Source of the DNA: Manduca sexta
Taxonomy: Eukaryota; Arthropoda; Insecta; Lepidoptera; Sphingidae
Direction of reading: 5' to 3'
Assembly (NCBI RefSeq): GCF_014839805.1
Contig: NC_051138.1
Span: 2,974,983 to 3,038,982, forward strand
DNA length: 64,000 bases
In this document: in pieces, positions 11,001 through 22,500 of the stretch
Position numbering within the stretch: position 1 is the first letter of the stretch
How the letters are laid out: every line of letters starts with the position of its first letter
The notes under the pieces: generated by a model
Seen by the model: only the letters and a program-made list of their open reading frames with translations
Databases searched by the model: none
Told to the model about the DNA's origin: nothing
Made by a program: the position numbers and the translations under genes

Positions 11001-13910
11001 TTACAGGGGAGCCGAAGGCTGGTTTAGACTCGCACCTCGGCGTTGTCAACAACACCTATTTCACTGGCAAAAGGAATACCTTTCACGAAGGGCATCACAA
11101 TATTTGTGTTCAGGTAATTACACGATTTTAACACTAGATGTATCTGGGTTTTTCCGGTAAAAAAATGTATTTAGAAAAAATATTATACTCTATGCTACCC
11201 ACGGACGGTATCTGACTTCATTAAAATAGATTTTTTGTTAGATTTATTGCAGTAGTTCCAATGATTATTGCGTACACAAAAAATATAAACTTAGGAATGA
11301 CGTACCTGCCATCCCAATGTCTTCGGTGAATCCTAGCGGTTCCAGAAAATGATGAATATTAGGAATGAATTTGATTATCAATTCCAGGTCCCATTATTTC
11401 ACGCGCTGGGATCCATCGTAACCATCCTGGGTGGTATGAGGCACGGCGCCAGTCTGGTGCTGTCGGCACCCACCTATAACATAGAAGCCAATATCAATGC
11501 ACTGTTCAAGGAAAAGTAAGAGTGAGCTTACTTTAGTAAATTATATATGCGAATGTTTCTGAACATGTTGGATGGTTTATATGTGTGTTAGAAGTAAACT
11601 CAGAAATAGCTGAATTAGATAAAATCGCGTTCACAGATGCAGTTCTATTTTAGCGTAAAGAGACTTTATTTCAAGACAGACCGTTTACACGGGCCGAGTC
11701 ACGAGCATAATCTCTTTTAAAATAATTTATAATCTTTCCAGATGCACGGCCATCACGGGCACGCCTACAATGTTCGTAGACATGCTCACCAAAGTGAGGC
11801 AGATGGGCGTGGAGGTGCCCTCGCACCTGCGCGTCGCTCTCGCCGCCGGCGCTCCCTGCAGTCCGCAACTCATACGGGACATGCAAAAATATCTTAATGC
11901 TGAATCTGTGAAGGTAAGAACATATTATTTTTACATTGTCTTCATGACGGAAGGAGTAGGCTGAGGTACAACCAGGCCACCTTGTTTTAGACACGTGTGT
12001 TCCATGATGTGATAGGGGGTGAGCCTATTGCTATATCAGTCACAATTTTCAGACTTCGGGCTAACACTGAGCAAAAAAATGATGGGCGCTTTGCCGCAAT
12101 TGACCCGTAATTTGAGAACCTGCGACCTCAGAGCAGTATCGTTCCGCGCATGCAATACAACTACGCCATAGTGGTTGTCAATCGACATTTTTGCCTGCCT
12201 TAGTCATGATAGTCTTTTGCTACGGTGAGCTTTCCTTTTTCATGGCTTCTAACCGATTTTTTGCATTCTTTGTAGTAAGATTATAGTTTTAAACTTTGAT
12301 TTCTGGAACATGTTAAGTCTGTTGCTCACTACATAGTAGTAGAAGAGTGTATAGTGAAAGTTCCTTATATGACATGTTGCACTTGTTTACTATTAGGCTC
12401 TATACGGCATGACGGAGACCACGGCGTGCGTGTTCCAATCAGTTCCGGGAGACAGCATCGACATGGTGGCCGAGACCGTCGGCTACATTCAGGATCACGT
12501 GGAGGTTAAAGTAAGTAGTTATAATATTTCTTGGGGGAATTGCGATTTTAGATAACATCAGTTACGGGCTGCCTCATGGTCCTGCTATGATTCGTTTTGT
12601 GTCTTTTATATAAGACCCAGAATTAAAGTAACTATTTCAATATTATCTAAAAAACTTCCAACTTGGGTAATCACTACATGCGGTTCCAAACAAGCCGGCA
12701 TAAAGTGGTAAGGTGTAATCATCTCTGTTCAGCGGACATTCCACCTGGAGTCAAATGCACTTACTATCAGGTTCAGGGGGTCTCTTTACCGAGAAATATC
12801 ATAATACATTTCTCTTATTCATATTTCAGGTAGTAGACGAGACAGGAGAGATGGTTCCTTTCGGCAGTTCGGGAGAATTGGTGGTGCGCGGGTACAACAA
12901 CATGATCTGCTACTGGGACGAGCCCGAGAAGACCCGACAGACATTCTACAAAGATGGCTGGCTTCGTACTGGGTTAGTTTGAATTGTAGAACTTATCTGT
13001 ACTATAGTCCATACTTTCTGAACTAGCGAGATATTGGAGATTCTTGAGAACAACATTTTTTACATTTGTGTCTGTTTTATGAAGAAATTTAAATCTAATG
13101 GCTGGCAAGAAATAATAATAGTACTATATTATTCAGAAAATATTGTATATTCTTCTAAAGTGTACGATTATATTGACAAATAAATTGAAATGTTTGTTTC
13201 AGCGACAAGTTCACAATAAGCGAAGATGGTTATGGACGTATAGTAGGCAGGATTAAGGACATCATCATCAAAGGAGGAGAGAACATCGCTCCCAAAGAAA
13301 TCGAAGACCTACTCAACACGCATCCTGATATTATTGAGAGCCAGGTGATTGTAAATTCATTAAAGAGTAAAAGGAAGCAATAATGAACACGTTTAATTAG
13401 TATTAAACATGGTCACTGGTACAAACTCTTGTATAAAATCGGGCATGGTTTAGTAACGTCTAAGGAATGTTGTGTACCCTCAAAGATTTGCAAATGTGAA
13501 TATTACAATATTTAAATATTATTATTGCATATTGTGAAGAAAGGATTTTAATTTCCAATAAATAATTGTTCAAACGATTACTATTGCAATAAAGTTATCA
13601 AAAATATATTTCGTCAGTGTCCCTAAGCGATGCAATATTAATAAAAGTAATGAGTTTGGTTGTAATTATTTTGCTTCTATAGGTGGTTGGAGTGTCAGAC
13701 GAAAGACTCGGCGAAGAGTTGTGCGTCGTGTTGAAACTTCGAGAAGGTGCCTGTTTCAGTCTCGACGACGTCACAAAACACCTGACGGGACGCCTTGCAA
13801 GGTTTAAAATCCCGAAACTGTTGAAGATAATCGACGACTTCCCGAAGACCACATCTGGGAAAATACAGAAGTATAGATTAAAAGAATTGATTGAGTCGGG
13901 AAAATTGTGA
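290..13910 (+). CDS. ACSF2-like: ACSF2-like medium-chain acyl-CoA synthetase, probably mitochondrial (12 exons)
   Basis: Exons: 290-339, 8121-8301, 8870-8998, 9580-9800, 10287-10408, 11007-11113, 11388-11515, 11742-11913, 12397-12510, 12830-12972, 13203-13344, 13683-13910. They join in phase at GT-AG sites into 578 codons, close to vertebrate ACSF2 (about 615). The family activates fatty acids to acyl-CoA through an acyl-adenylate. Visible motifs are the P-loop SGTTGEPKA (about 231-239), YGMTE (373-377), TGD (455-457), [18 protein letters not shown] in the hinge region, and the C-terminal SGK with catalytic Lys563. The 17-residue start ([17 protein letters not shown]) is basic, Ser-rich and free of acidic residues, which suggests a mitochondrial presequence; exon 1 was chosen because its phase fits exon 2 exactly. 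Similarity to ACSF2 is clear over exons 2-12 (e.g. MFVDML and the TETT region). The first exon is the least certain part, being separated by 7.8 kb of intron. Confidence 0.93.
2075..2270 (-). repeat. SINE family 1, truncated copy
   Basis: The minus strand matches the 3' two-thirds of the family best seen at 53762-54104: the block with 'gtggactaaggcctaatcc', the 'gaggcccgtgcccag' block and the 'gtgaaggaaaac' block. The tRNA-like head is missing. Confidence 0.7.
2371..2400. other. Perfect 12-bp inverted repeat (hairpin)
   Basis: TATAGTGTAGAG at 2371-2382 and its exact reverse complement at 2389-2400 are separated by 6 nt. It lies in intron 1 of the ACSF2-like gene, next to the repeat at 2405-2560. 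Confidence 0.7.
2405..2560 (+). repeat. Dispersed repeat shared with 37175-37305
   Basis: Both loci contain the block 'cgttctaatgataatta' followed by 'aagggaagcc' and similar flanks. The element class is not identified; a LINE 3' region is possible. Confidence 0.5.
3430..3692 (+). repeat. Two SINE family 1 fragments
   Basis: Positions 3430-3520 match the SINE 3' end (ccctctca...gcctgtgcccagca...attatta). Positions 3610-3692 match the tRNA-like head (gatagcccagttgggtgtgg, then a B-box-like caggttcgaat). The order, tail before head, means two separate insertions. Confidence 0.6.
4228..4300 (-). repeat. SINE family 2, 3'-end fragment
   Basis: The segment contains 'cccgaaggggtacgcagaggtgcaac', the reverse of the conserved tail block of the family seen complete at 21582-21835. 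Confidence 0.55.
4989..5028. repeat. TA dinucleotide microsatellite
   Basis: About 19 uninterrupted TA units in intron 1 of the ACSF2-like gene. The length is likely polymorphic. Confidence 0.95.
5205..5450 (-). repeat. SINE family 2, near full length, diverged
   Basis: The reverse strand runs from a tRNA-like head (ttggtagtagttgtatta..., B box ggttcgaatccc at about 5380) to the tail block around 'atctccgatgggattagcagaggtgc'. About 240 bp, internally diverged. Confidence 0.65.
5890..6080 (-). repeat. Dispersed repeat family 3, partial
   Basis: The reverse strand shares the 'gtcgacacaattatgccggc' block and flanks with copies at 17285, 27430, 40095 and 52505. Confidence 0.6.
6081..6510. repeat. 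GC-rich unidentified repeat-like patch
   Basis: Composition shifts sharply to GC-rich inside an AT-rich intron (e.g. ggggcccgggagcaagaagg, then a purine-rich run gaagaagaaggaggaggag). Short frames are open but match no family I recognise. It is probably a transposon remnant. Confidence 0.35.
6925..7010 (-). repeat. Repeat 3' tail, inverted relative to 9985-10050
   Basis: The reverse strand reads 'gcaactttgttcgcctacgt' then 'gataaataaagtattttatt', matching 9985-10050 on the plus strand. It resembles a retrotransposon 3' end with an A/T tail. Confidence 0.55.
7485..8070. repeat. Repeat-derived DNA upstream of ACSF2-like exon 2
   Basis: The blocks 'gggctgaaatttggcatgca' (7548) and 'gataaaataggggatgaaag' (7629) look like degenerate transposon sequence. 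Positions 7985-8060 carry a reversed fragment of repeat family 3 (actggcgaggggtaatc). No gene is seen. Confidence 0.4.
8426..8449. other. Perfect 9-bp hairpin in intron 2
   Basis: GTTGTCGGC, a TAATAA loop, then GCCGACAAC. It sits 124 nt after the exon 2 donor of the ACSF2-like gene. Confidence 0.6.
9230..9540 (-). repeat. tRNA-derived SINE-like element
   Basis: The reverse strand starts with a head 'gactgcctcggcggcgcag' and a B-box-like 'gttcgaatac' near 9475, as in SINE family 2, but the body differs. It ends 40 bp before exon 4 of the ACSF2-like gene. Confidence 0.45.
9985..10050 (+). repeat. Repeat 3' tail (pair of 6925-7010)
   Basis: 'gcaactttgttcgcctatgt' followed by 'gataaataaagtattttatt'. 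It contains an AATAAA inside an intron, so it is a potential cryptic polyadenylation site. Confidence 0.55.
10598..10745 (-). repeat. SINE family 2 fragment
   Basis: The segment has the 'atctccgaaagggtagacag' tail block and the 'atgtgataggagagagcct' block in the same order as other minus-strand copies. The tRNA-like head is absent. Confidence 0.6.
11946..12180 (-). repeat. SINE family 2, near full length
   Basis: Tail block 'aaggagtaggctgaggtaca' through 'tgtgatagggggtgagcc' to the tRNA-like head 'aactacgccatagtggttgt'. It lies in intron 8 of the ACSF2-like gene, starting about 30 bp after the donor. Confidence 0.7.
12660..12790 (-). repeat. Dispersed repeat family 3 fragment
   Basis: The reversed blocks 'ggttccaaacaagccggcat' and 'gtgtaatcatctctgttcag' correspond to the family-3 middle region. 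In intron 9 of the ACSF2-like gene. Confidence 0.5.
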
Positions 13911-13929
13911 TAGTATAGAGCATAAATGT

Positions 13930-13935
13930 AATAAA
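13930..13935 (+). terminator. Candidate polyadenylation signal, ACSF2-like gene
   Basis: AATAAA 20 nt after the stop codon. A second AATAAA lies at 14105-14110 and may be the one used, because the first leaves an extremely short 3' UTR. Confidence 0.4.
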
Positions 13936-14289
13936 ATTACCTCGTACGCGTAAGAAGCGGTCATCTGCGTTCCCTATTACGAACAAAGTAATTATTTGTT
14001 AAGTTTAGAATAATATATGAAAAAACATTGTAAAATATGAATGTTTACGATTCATATTAAGTATTTTAAATTTATTAAATATTTTTATATGAAATTTACC
14101 GAAGAATAAATGAAAACTAAATTACATTGCATATTTTCTTTAATTTTCGAACCCAACAATATAGGCTATCATTATAATTTTTATAAAAAATATATGTAGT
14201 AAGTTTAGAATTATCTATCAAAGGTTCGCTGGATCGGTTCGTACATTACAATTCTCATCTGTTCCAAAAATGGCAACCACTCTTTTTTT

Positions 14290-14700
14290 TAACATGACCC
14301 TACTGTTTATTAGCCAGGCAAGGGCTGCTTCTACAAACACATCGGATTTTGGGTGAGTGCTTTAGGCGCTCGTAACTTTTAAAAAGTGAAGCGACCATGC
14401 TGACGGCAACCCACTAACGGGTTACACACCTCGGCTTAGGATAATCACTGAGAGAGGATGAGGCATCAGCGACTATGGATGCGCGTAGTCGTAGCGAACT
14501 AACAATCTAATCTAGGTAACAACTTATTCGTCGGCACGCGGCCGTAACTATTAGAAAGGTCAGGGGAGGGCAAACGTGGCGAGGTCCTCGACAGCGAGGA
14601 CGGAACTGCGGTCTTGTGGAGCGTAAGAGTTTCAAGAATACGTTTTTACGACGAATAGCCAGAGTGATATCGTCCTATGGGTCTATCAGAACTGAATGCG
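14290..14700 (+). repeat. Dispersed repeat family 6 (pair of 33800-34175)
   Basis: The two copies share, in order: a 'gggtgagtgct' block, 'gtgaccatgctga', 'gaggatga', and 'gaggacggaactgcggtctt' followed by 'gtttttacgac...aatagccagag'. Long collinear similarity at two loci indicates a mobile element; its class is unknown. Confidence 0.6.
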
Positions 14701-14940
14701 TCTCCATTTAGCGCGGTCAAATGGAGTCAATTCTATCTTTGACATATTCTATATCACCATAATACCAACTATGTTATAGCTGGATGTCCAAATCGGAGGC
14801 AGAAACAAAACGGCATCCAGATTCAGAAATATAAATGGATATTGATGCACATCACTACGCAATTAAGAGGCTTTTACCACTTGATCATTTTATTTAATAT
14901 TGCGTTCAATATACGTTGAAAGTATTGATTGTACATTGCA

Positions 14941-15045
14941 GATATCTGAAACAGACCGATAATTATGAGCAGCTTTACCAAGGTCCATTTTCGATAAACG
15001 ATTGCAATCTTAATCTTCCACCCTATCTTGAGAAAAACCTAATCA
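14941..15045 (+). pseudogene. Exon-like open segment of unknown origin
   Basis: A plausible acceptor (acattgcag, ending at 14940) is followed by 34 open codons with protein-like composition (YLKQTDNYEQLYQGPFSIND and onward), ending in TAA. Nothing upstream splices to it convincingly. It could be a lone exon of a decayed gene or chance; no family was recognised. Confidence 0.15.
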
Positions 15046-15867
15046 AATAAGTAATTCATGAGCTGGTTTGTTCTTATTGGTGAATTCGTGCGATGGAAAA
15101 AAAAACTATTGGGATTGTTAATTGAAAGCGGAGGTAAAAGACGCTGTCTATTCGGACGATTTTCCTTTGAACAGCGATGGTTTGCTATTATTACAGTCAA
15201 TTGCAACCAACGAAAGTGGAGCCATGGACAGATAGTTTTATCACAAAACTACATTCACCCTTTGGACCAACTAGAATTGCATTATCAGGTCAGGTCAGAG
15301 GTTACGGGTGTGTGATAAAAACTTACAAAATCCTATTCCCAAATATAATTACGGTGTACTATATTATTAAGAACAGTACAGAAACTTGACAATAAATATT
15401 ATTTCATTTCTTCATTAAAAGTGTCGGCATAACTATAACTAGCATTCTCTGATGTAGTGGAAGGTAAGACTTTATCAGACACAAATTAACTTGTTAAGCA
15501 CGTGTTGTTAATCACAAACACTAGTACAAAATTCTTGATTATACGACGGAGGCATTTAATTGACGTTGCCATCGGCATAGCGGCCCCACCATGCAATAAT
15601 GAGAATGTGGAAATCATTACTTGACAAGAAGCTATAAAAGTTATGATATATTGAATAAAAAAATATATTTATTATATGAATAGAAAAGGTACAAATAATG
15701 ATTGCCAAAGATTCTCCAGATGAGGTATATGGAAACGGTATCGAAAGATTTGTTGAGATCCAGAAAAACTCAATATATCCGGAGCTATTGTCCAGATAGA
15801 ATTATTTTGTATGTTCTTGGTTGTAAATTACACGTGTAATCTTTTGTGTCCTAATAAATGAAACACA

Positions 15868-16022
15868 CGCATCAGACCTTATATTGAAAAGGTTAGGCAA
15901 GTGCAACCAAGGTACCCACTTTTCACCATATGTGATTCCTTCTATATAGGGCACAAATTTCAGAGTACAGGCAGATACTGAACAGAAAAACCTAATATCG
16001 TAATACTTCAACACCAGCGAGG
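15868..16022 (-). repeat. SINE family 2 fragment
   Basis: Reversed tail and middle blocks (gcaaccaaggtacccac; gggcacaaatttcagagt; gatactgaacagaaaaacc). The head is truncated near 'caccagcgaggtag'. Confidence 0.6.
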
Positions 16023-16547
16023 TAGTTTAATTTGTATCTAGATAGTGTAAAATATAATTTATGTTCATTTGGAGAAGTTACCTTCAGCATTTTTTAAGTT
16101 TAAACTTACAAAAAAAAAAAATTGATACAAATATTAATGAAATTATTTTATGATATGGAAATTAAATTGATTTAACTACGTTATGCGTTGTAATAAAACT
16201 TTCTTTGGATGTATTAAATACCTTTTTTTTCTATTAGTTGCTCTAGAAATATAGTCCACAATTGACGGAGCAATCGGTGAACACAAAATAAAAAAAAAAC
16301 ATATAGTTGAACATAGAAACTCTTTTTTTCAACACTAACTGGTCTCAATGAATTACATTCGTTTATTTTTTTTTCTTGTCGAGGCCGTTAATAGTTTGTC
16401 CTATACCTGTTTTTCTCCTGTAGACTGTGGCTTTTGTGCATTGTTGTTTATCTAGGAGGCTACTGACATTTATGTCGATCATAATTAGTTTTCAAGTGGT
16501 CAAGAGTGTACATATTTTTTATTAAAATTAATATTCGTGTTTCAAAA

Positions 16548-19500
16548 ATGTTTTTCTTATCTTTGTTGTATCTTTTATTGATACTATTTGTGTTGATTAT
16601 TGCTATGAGTGTGTTCTTTAGACTGACTCCCGAAGGAAGAATGATTAGCAAGATTCCCGCTGATCGGGGAACTCCGATATTTCACAATACTTTTGATATT
16701 GTTTTGAATCCTGGTACGTTCTTTAAAGTATTAAAATATGCCTACTTATTATGTGGAAATAATTGCCTAATATCGTTATTTATTTACCATGGAAAATGTA
16801 TTTACAAAAACGTTTTGCGCATTTAGTCATTGAACAACAGTTTGATGTAATTTTACAAATATTTAATCATAGAAAAAATAAAAAAAAAATACAAATTATT
16901 TATTTTACACACAAAATGGCTTTATTGAGTTTAACAAGAGAAATCGAAGTTTCAAATCCTGTATACGAAGAAACGCGAGAAAAAAAAAATTAACAACATT
17001 TTTTTCTGTTATTTCTGGCACCCAATATTGAAGCTTTTGTAGAGATTAAGACCACACCGCTTTTATTTATTAATACATAACCATTTTATTCTCTTACAGA
17101 ACAGTTATTTATATACTTAAGAAAGCTGTACAGGAAATTCAATGGTATATATGCGATGCGAGGATTTGGTTATAGAAACGTGAACATTTTCGATCCAAAG
17201 GATGTTGAGGTACAAATCTTTAAAATAATGATATATACTAGTTTTTTTTGTTCTAGGCTTTGTTTTGTATATATTTTTTAACACAGCAAAGTGATCCCGT
17301 TACACCTGATGGTGAGTGGAGTGGGGTCCGATGTCGACTGACAAGAAATGATTACCCCTCGACAGTCGACACAATTATGCCGGCCTGTTGGAACTGGATA
17401 TACACAAGCTGATCCCAGACAACACACTTATGTGAGCCACTGTGGCGGGTTTTAACATTTTGTGTACTGAGGTCGCTATTCGGGCGGATATAAAATATAT
17501 CCAACCACCAGCGAAGCCAGTTTATAAGCTAGGTTACTTCTTAATTTTTTTCATTGTAACCAACTTAGATGTCAAATACATTGCGTGATCACTTCAGCCA
17601 TTCCAATGCTACCTATTACTCCATAACTTTATTAAAATTCGTCTTGCGAAGTTTCTAGTCTATCTCCATTAAGCCTCTAATTAAGCTCCGAAATCTTATG
17701 CATTACTCCTCTACAACTTATTTTTTTTACGTTATTTATAATTTGCTTGTTTATATTTTAAACCCTTGCTTAATTATAAGGACTTGTTTCACTACTTCTG
17801 AGTGAATGCTACTTGTCATATAAATGTATAAACCAACCAAATATAAAAGTCACACTCTAATCTATGCTCCCAAATAAATGATAATAAAATGAGTACTATC
17901 TTCATTAGCTGTATAATACGATATCTGTCAAATAAAATTAACTTGATATTTGTATAATAGGCCCTAAATTTCCTATTAATAATTTTAATTTTAATAAGAT
18001 GGGATATTTATTTACAATTACTAGTATTAATTATTTGTTTTACACACATGCGATGGCTTTATTGAGTTTGAAACGAGAAATTGCAGTCTCTTTGTATGAA
18101 GAAACGCAACCATAATAATTGGACAATATTTTTTTCTGTTATTTCTTACCAGAAATATTTGGGTATATTGGGTACCCCCAATACTGAAACTTTTGTAAAG
18201 GTTTGGACCACACTGCTTTTTTATTTATATATATCACTATACTTGCAGAAAATACTCTCAGTAACACGATATAACGACAAGCGGTTACCATACGGATTCC
18301 TGTCGCCTTGGCTTGGAACTGGGCTGCTGCTGAGCAATGGTATGTTGGTCCTAATATTTTATTTTGACTTATTTATATGTATAAATATTATCAAACAAAT
18401 TCCCCTTTTCTATCTGTATGTTATCGATTTTTGCAAAATCTACTGAACGGATTTTTATGAAATTTGGTATGAAGATAGTTTAATATATTAGGAATATTAT
18501 AGGCTACTTTCTATCACGGGAAAATATTAGCTTATCACATTGATACAGATATTGTTGAAGCAATCTTGCATTTGTGACTCACTTATTAGCGTATACAAAA
18601 TTACATTATACAATAATCGAAAAAAAAAGACAGCCAATAAAACAGAGATCCTGTTGTACCTAATGACTTCGAATTTTAGTACATATTCTTCAAATTTAGT
18701 GGCATAATAAGTATAAGCGGGTATTATACAAGAAATTTGGGCTTAAGATTCTTACAATAGGTTGTCTAGAATTTAAATTAGATTTGGAGTTATCAATTCA
18801 CGATGGAAACGTTTATGTAAATTTTTTAGATCATTGACTTACCACTTGACAGAGTTCCTATACAGTGTAATGTGTGTATTATTATATAATATGCTAGAAG
18901 CAGCGTAGACCGCGTACATGGAGTAATCTCCAAGGTTCCGGATTCGAATACCGGGTTGGGAAGAAGTATATTGCGTTCTTCTGCTCGCGTCGGCTACAGC
19001 CCGAAGTCTGGAATTTGTGCCTGATAAGTATTATGGTATTGTGGTTGCACCTCTGCTTACCCTTTCGGTGATAAAGGCGTGATGTCTGTGCAGTGCAGTC
19101 GAGGGACGCAATATTTCTTATCCAAATAACGCACTGGTATCAACACTGATTTATTAAAAGTATAAGAGTGGCTTTATGAAAATATGTTTAAATATTTTTT
19201 TGGGTTACCTAATAATATAATTAATTTTAGGAAATCTTGCAAAGTTATAAAAAAAATATAAATAAAGGAAGGGTCTTTTACAAGTTTTCACAATTAAAAT
19301 CCAGTAAAAATAAAAGTAAATGCACAGTCCGCGATCCAACCCGTATAAAACTGAGATACCTAAGTGCTTAATTGAAATTAGATATGCCAAAAAAAACATT
19401 GCACATAGTTCTTTTTTAATTCAGCGCAGTCAATTTTATTGGAATTGATTACACCGATCAACAAATAAAAAAAATGTACGTGGAGTTTACTTAATATATT

Positions 19501-22500
19501 CTTATTGTATAAGCTAAAATATTATAAAAAGTGCGATTGGACATCGAAAATTTTCTTTTGAAAAAGTTATAACGCCTTTGCATACTCCTTCGGGGATAAA
19601 TGCGTGATATTGTGTGTGTGTATAAATTAATAATATTTGAAAATTGTATATAATACTATTTTAGCCGATTTAAATATGTGCTGAGTACTAACTACTAAAC
19701 AACACATGCGCAGTAGAAATAACAACTGTGCAGCGAGGAATCGCGGTAGACTGAACTCGCCATCTCACTCGCACCCACCCATGTATATACTGCCTCGCGC
19801 TCGCTCCTACAGCCACCCTACATGCTTGTTTGCCAAGGGGTTGGAACTATCAAAAACGTCTGGTTAACGAGGAAACATCATTTACTTATTACCCAAGTAC
19901 TATATATAAAAATCAGCTTTTATACTATAACGTAAATAAAATTATAATTTCATGAACATTAAGGGTGTCTGGCAAGGGATTGCCACTATGTTAAGTGTTT
20001 GTCAATGAATAACGTGATTTTTAATAATTTTCTGAAGGTAGTACCAAAAAATCTCACTTTATTATTTGACGAAACTAGATCGGTATTTTACACACCTTTA
20101 GTACCGTGTACCTGCCAAAGCCACTGTAACCCAAACTTCATAATGGCCCATCGTTCTTACCTGTGTTTGCTAGCATGCGCTGACAAACTTTCAACTTTTA
20201 TAAAATAACGAAGGTCTAAGGTTCACGGGCTCTTGCTCTATTTCCGTCGGGTCAGCTAGTTCCTTGTATGTAACAACATGTGACGAGATGTCAATTCAGT
20301 TTTCCCTGAGACTTGATGAGCTTCACTTCTCGGTGTCATAAAATGCGTACCACTGCTGATCGTGGCTTACAGGAGATGTAATGGTGAATGTTGGGCGAGA
20401 AAGTCTCTAATAATGTATCAACCTGTACAAAACGGCTCCGAGAGGTTGTAGGCGAGACGTTGAATCGTACTGCTATATTTGCAGCAATATTATTTAAGTA
20501 ACAGATAAAAAATATTATTTAGGCACAGATTCAAACATTTGCTAAGCCCATCAAGCTTACTTCAATCTGGCTGTTAAAAGTCTAGAAAAAGAATGGGTTC
20601 CACATGTGTCGTGTAAATATATATTGGATGATGAGTTTATGTTCCTTTTATGATTTTTCCTGCTATTACTTAGCAATCCTACTTCCTACTAATATTTCAA
20701 ATGCGAAATTTTGTGAGGATGGATGTATGTATGTTCCTGTTTTACGAAAAAACTACTGAACGAATTTGGGTGAAACTTTACAGTAATATTGGTTATACAT
20801 CAGAATAACACATAGGCTATATTTTATAATGATTTTATGTAATTTGGTCATAATATAACGATACATATCAAATAAGTCGAAAAAAAATGCTATCTTGGCG
20901 TACGCTGCCTAAACCGTTGGACTTAGACAAAGATGACAATAGTAGGATTGTTTTTCTTAAATAGTTTTAAATAAAAGTCCAGGACAGCATTTATCTACCA
21001 TTTATGTGGAAGCTACTATGACCAACATAGTGAGCCATAAATATAATTAAATTGGATACTTTTTTTACAATACACATTATAGAATATTTATCAACCTCTT
21101 ATCAAAATAAATACATTTATCGCTTTAAGTATTTGAAGATACACTTTGTCTGTTGCACTTAGTATGTTGGCTGAATAGTTTAAAAGTTATCACGATATAT
21201 GAAGTTTAGTATGGAGATAGTTGACCTTGGGAAGGTTATAGGCTACTTTCTATCCCGGGAAAATATGTTGGGAACTTATATCATACAGAGGACTTTCATC
21301 CAGGAAAACTCATTCACGCGGGCGAAGCCGCGAGCAAAAGCTAGTGATTCATAAATTTAAGCATAATAAGGAAGTTTCTTCGGAATAACAAGGGGAATGC
21401 TTCCATCAAGACAATGAAATTTGACGCTACCAAGCCCCATACATTGAAAGCATGATGGGGTGTTTATATTTGAGGGCTGATACCTATCAAAGGTGAAACT
21501 TGTCCAAACTGTTCAATTTTAAACATTTAGACTATTTTTAAGACAAATGAAACCATAAATATTCGTAATTTTTTAATGACTGCCTCGATGGCGTAGTTGT
21601 ACGCATGGACGGTACGGCAGCGCTCTGAGGTCCTGGGTTCGTATCCCGGGTCGGGCAAAGTGATATTTGGATTTTTCTGCTCAGTACCAGCCTGGAGTCT
21701 GGAATTTGTGTCCGATATGGCGACAGGCTCGCCCCCTATCACACCATGGGACGGAACACACTTGGTGAAAAGTGGGTGCCCTGGTTGCGCCTCTGCATAC
21801 TCAAATGGGGATGATGTCTGAGTGTTATCTTTTAATAAATAATTTCAAGGAACTAGTGTTTTTTCAGTTAGTTAGTTTTTTGCATTTTTCCCCCACACAA
21901 TCAAATATAAAACTATTTCTTATTGTAGCTGTAAAAGCAATGACAATAAGGTATACGTATCCCATGACAAAAATTCTGTACACCGGTGTTATAAGACACT
22001 AATAATGCTTTATTATCAGCACGACATACAAGTTTGAGGAAGTCATAAAAACTGATATAATTGCGGTGTTACGATTAAATCTGATAATGTTATTCTTTAT
22101 TGTTACCTACATATTGTTTTGCCAACACAACAATTTGTCCAACTTATAGAAGTTCAAAATATGATGGCAGGCATGAACAAAATGTCTATATCGACACATC
22201 AAAGGTAATCTGGTTACATATTTTAGGTGAAAAATGGCACGAGCGAAGAAAAATGCTGACGCCAGCTTTCCATTTCAAGATACTGAAGAAGTTCTTTATG
22301 ATTATCAATGAACAGACGGAAGAACTTGTAAAAGCGATTCAAGAAGAAGTGCAGAAGGAAAAAACACCCGTGATGCCTTTAGTAGCAAAATCCACGCTTC
22401 GTGTTATATGTGGTATGTTTCATTACTAATATAGTTCCCTCATGACAAGCCATCCGAGATCTATTACAGCGATGTTATTGCTGTCTCTAGGCAGAATTGT

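Larger units (their letters stand above)
13936..16547. other. Intergenic region between the ACSF2-like gene and CYP4-a
   Basis: It contains repeat family 6 (14290-14700), an exon-like remnant (14941-15045), a SINE 2 fragment (15868-16022) and otherwise AT-rich DNA. The CYP4-a promoter should lie just upstream of 16548, but no clear TATA/initiator pair was seen. Confidence 0.5.
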
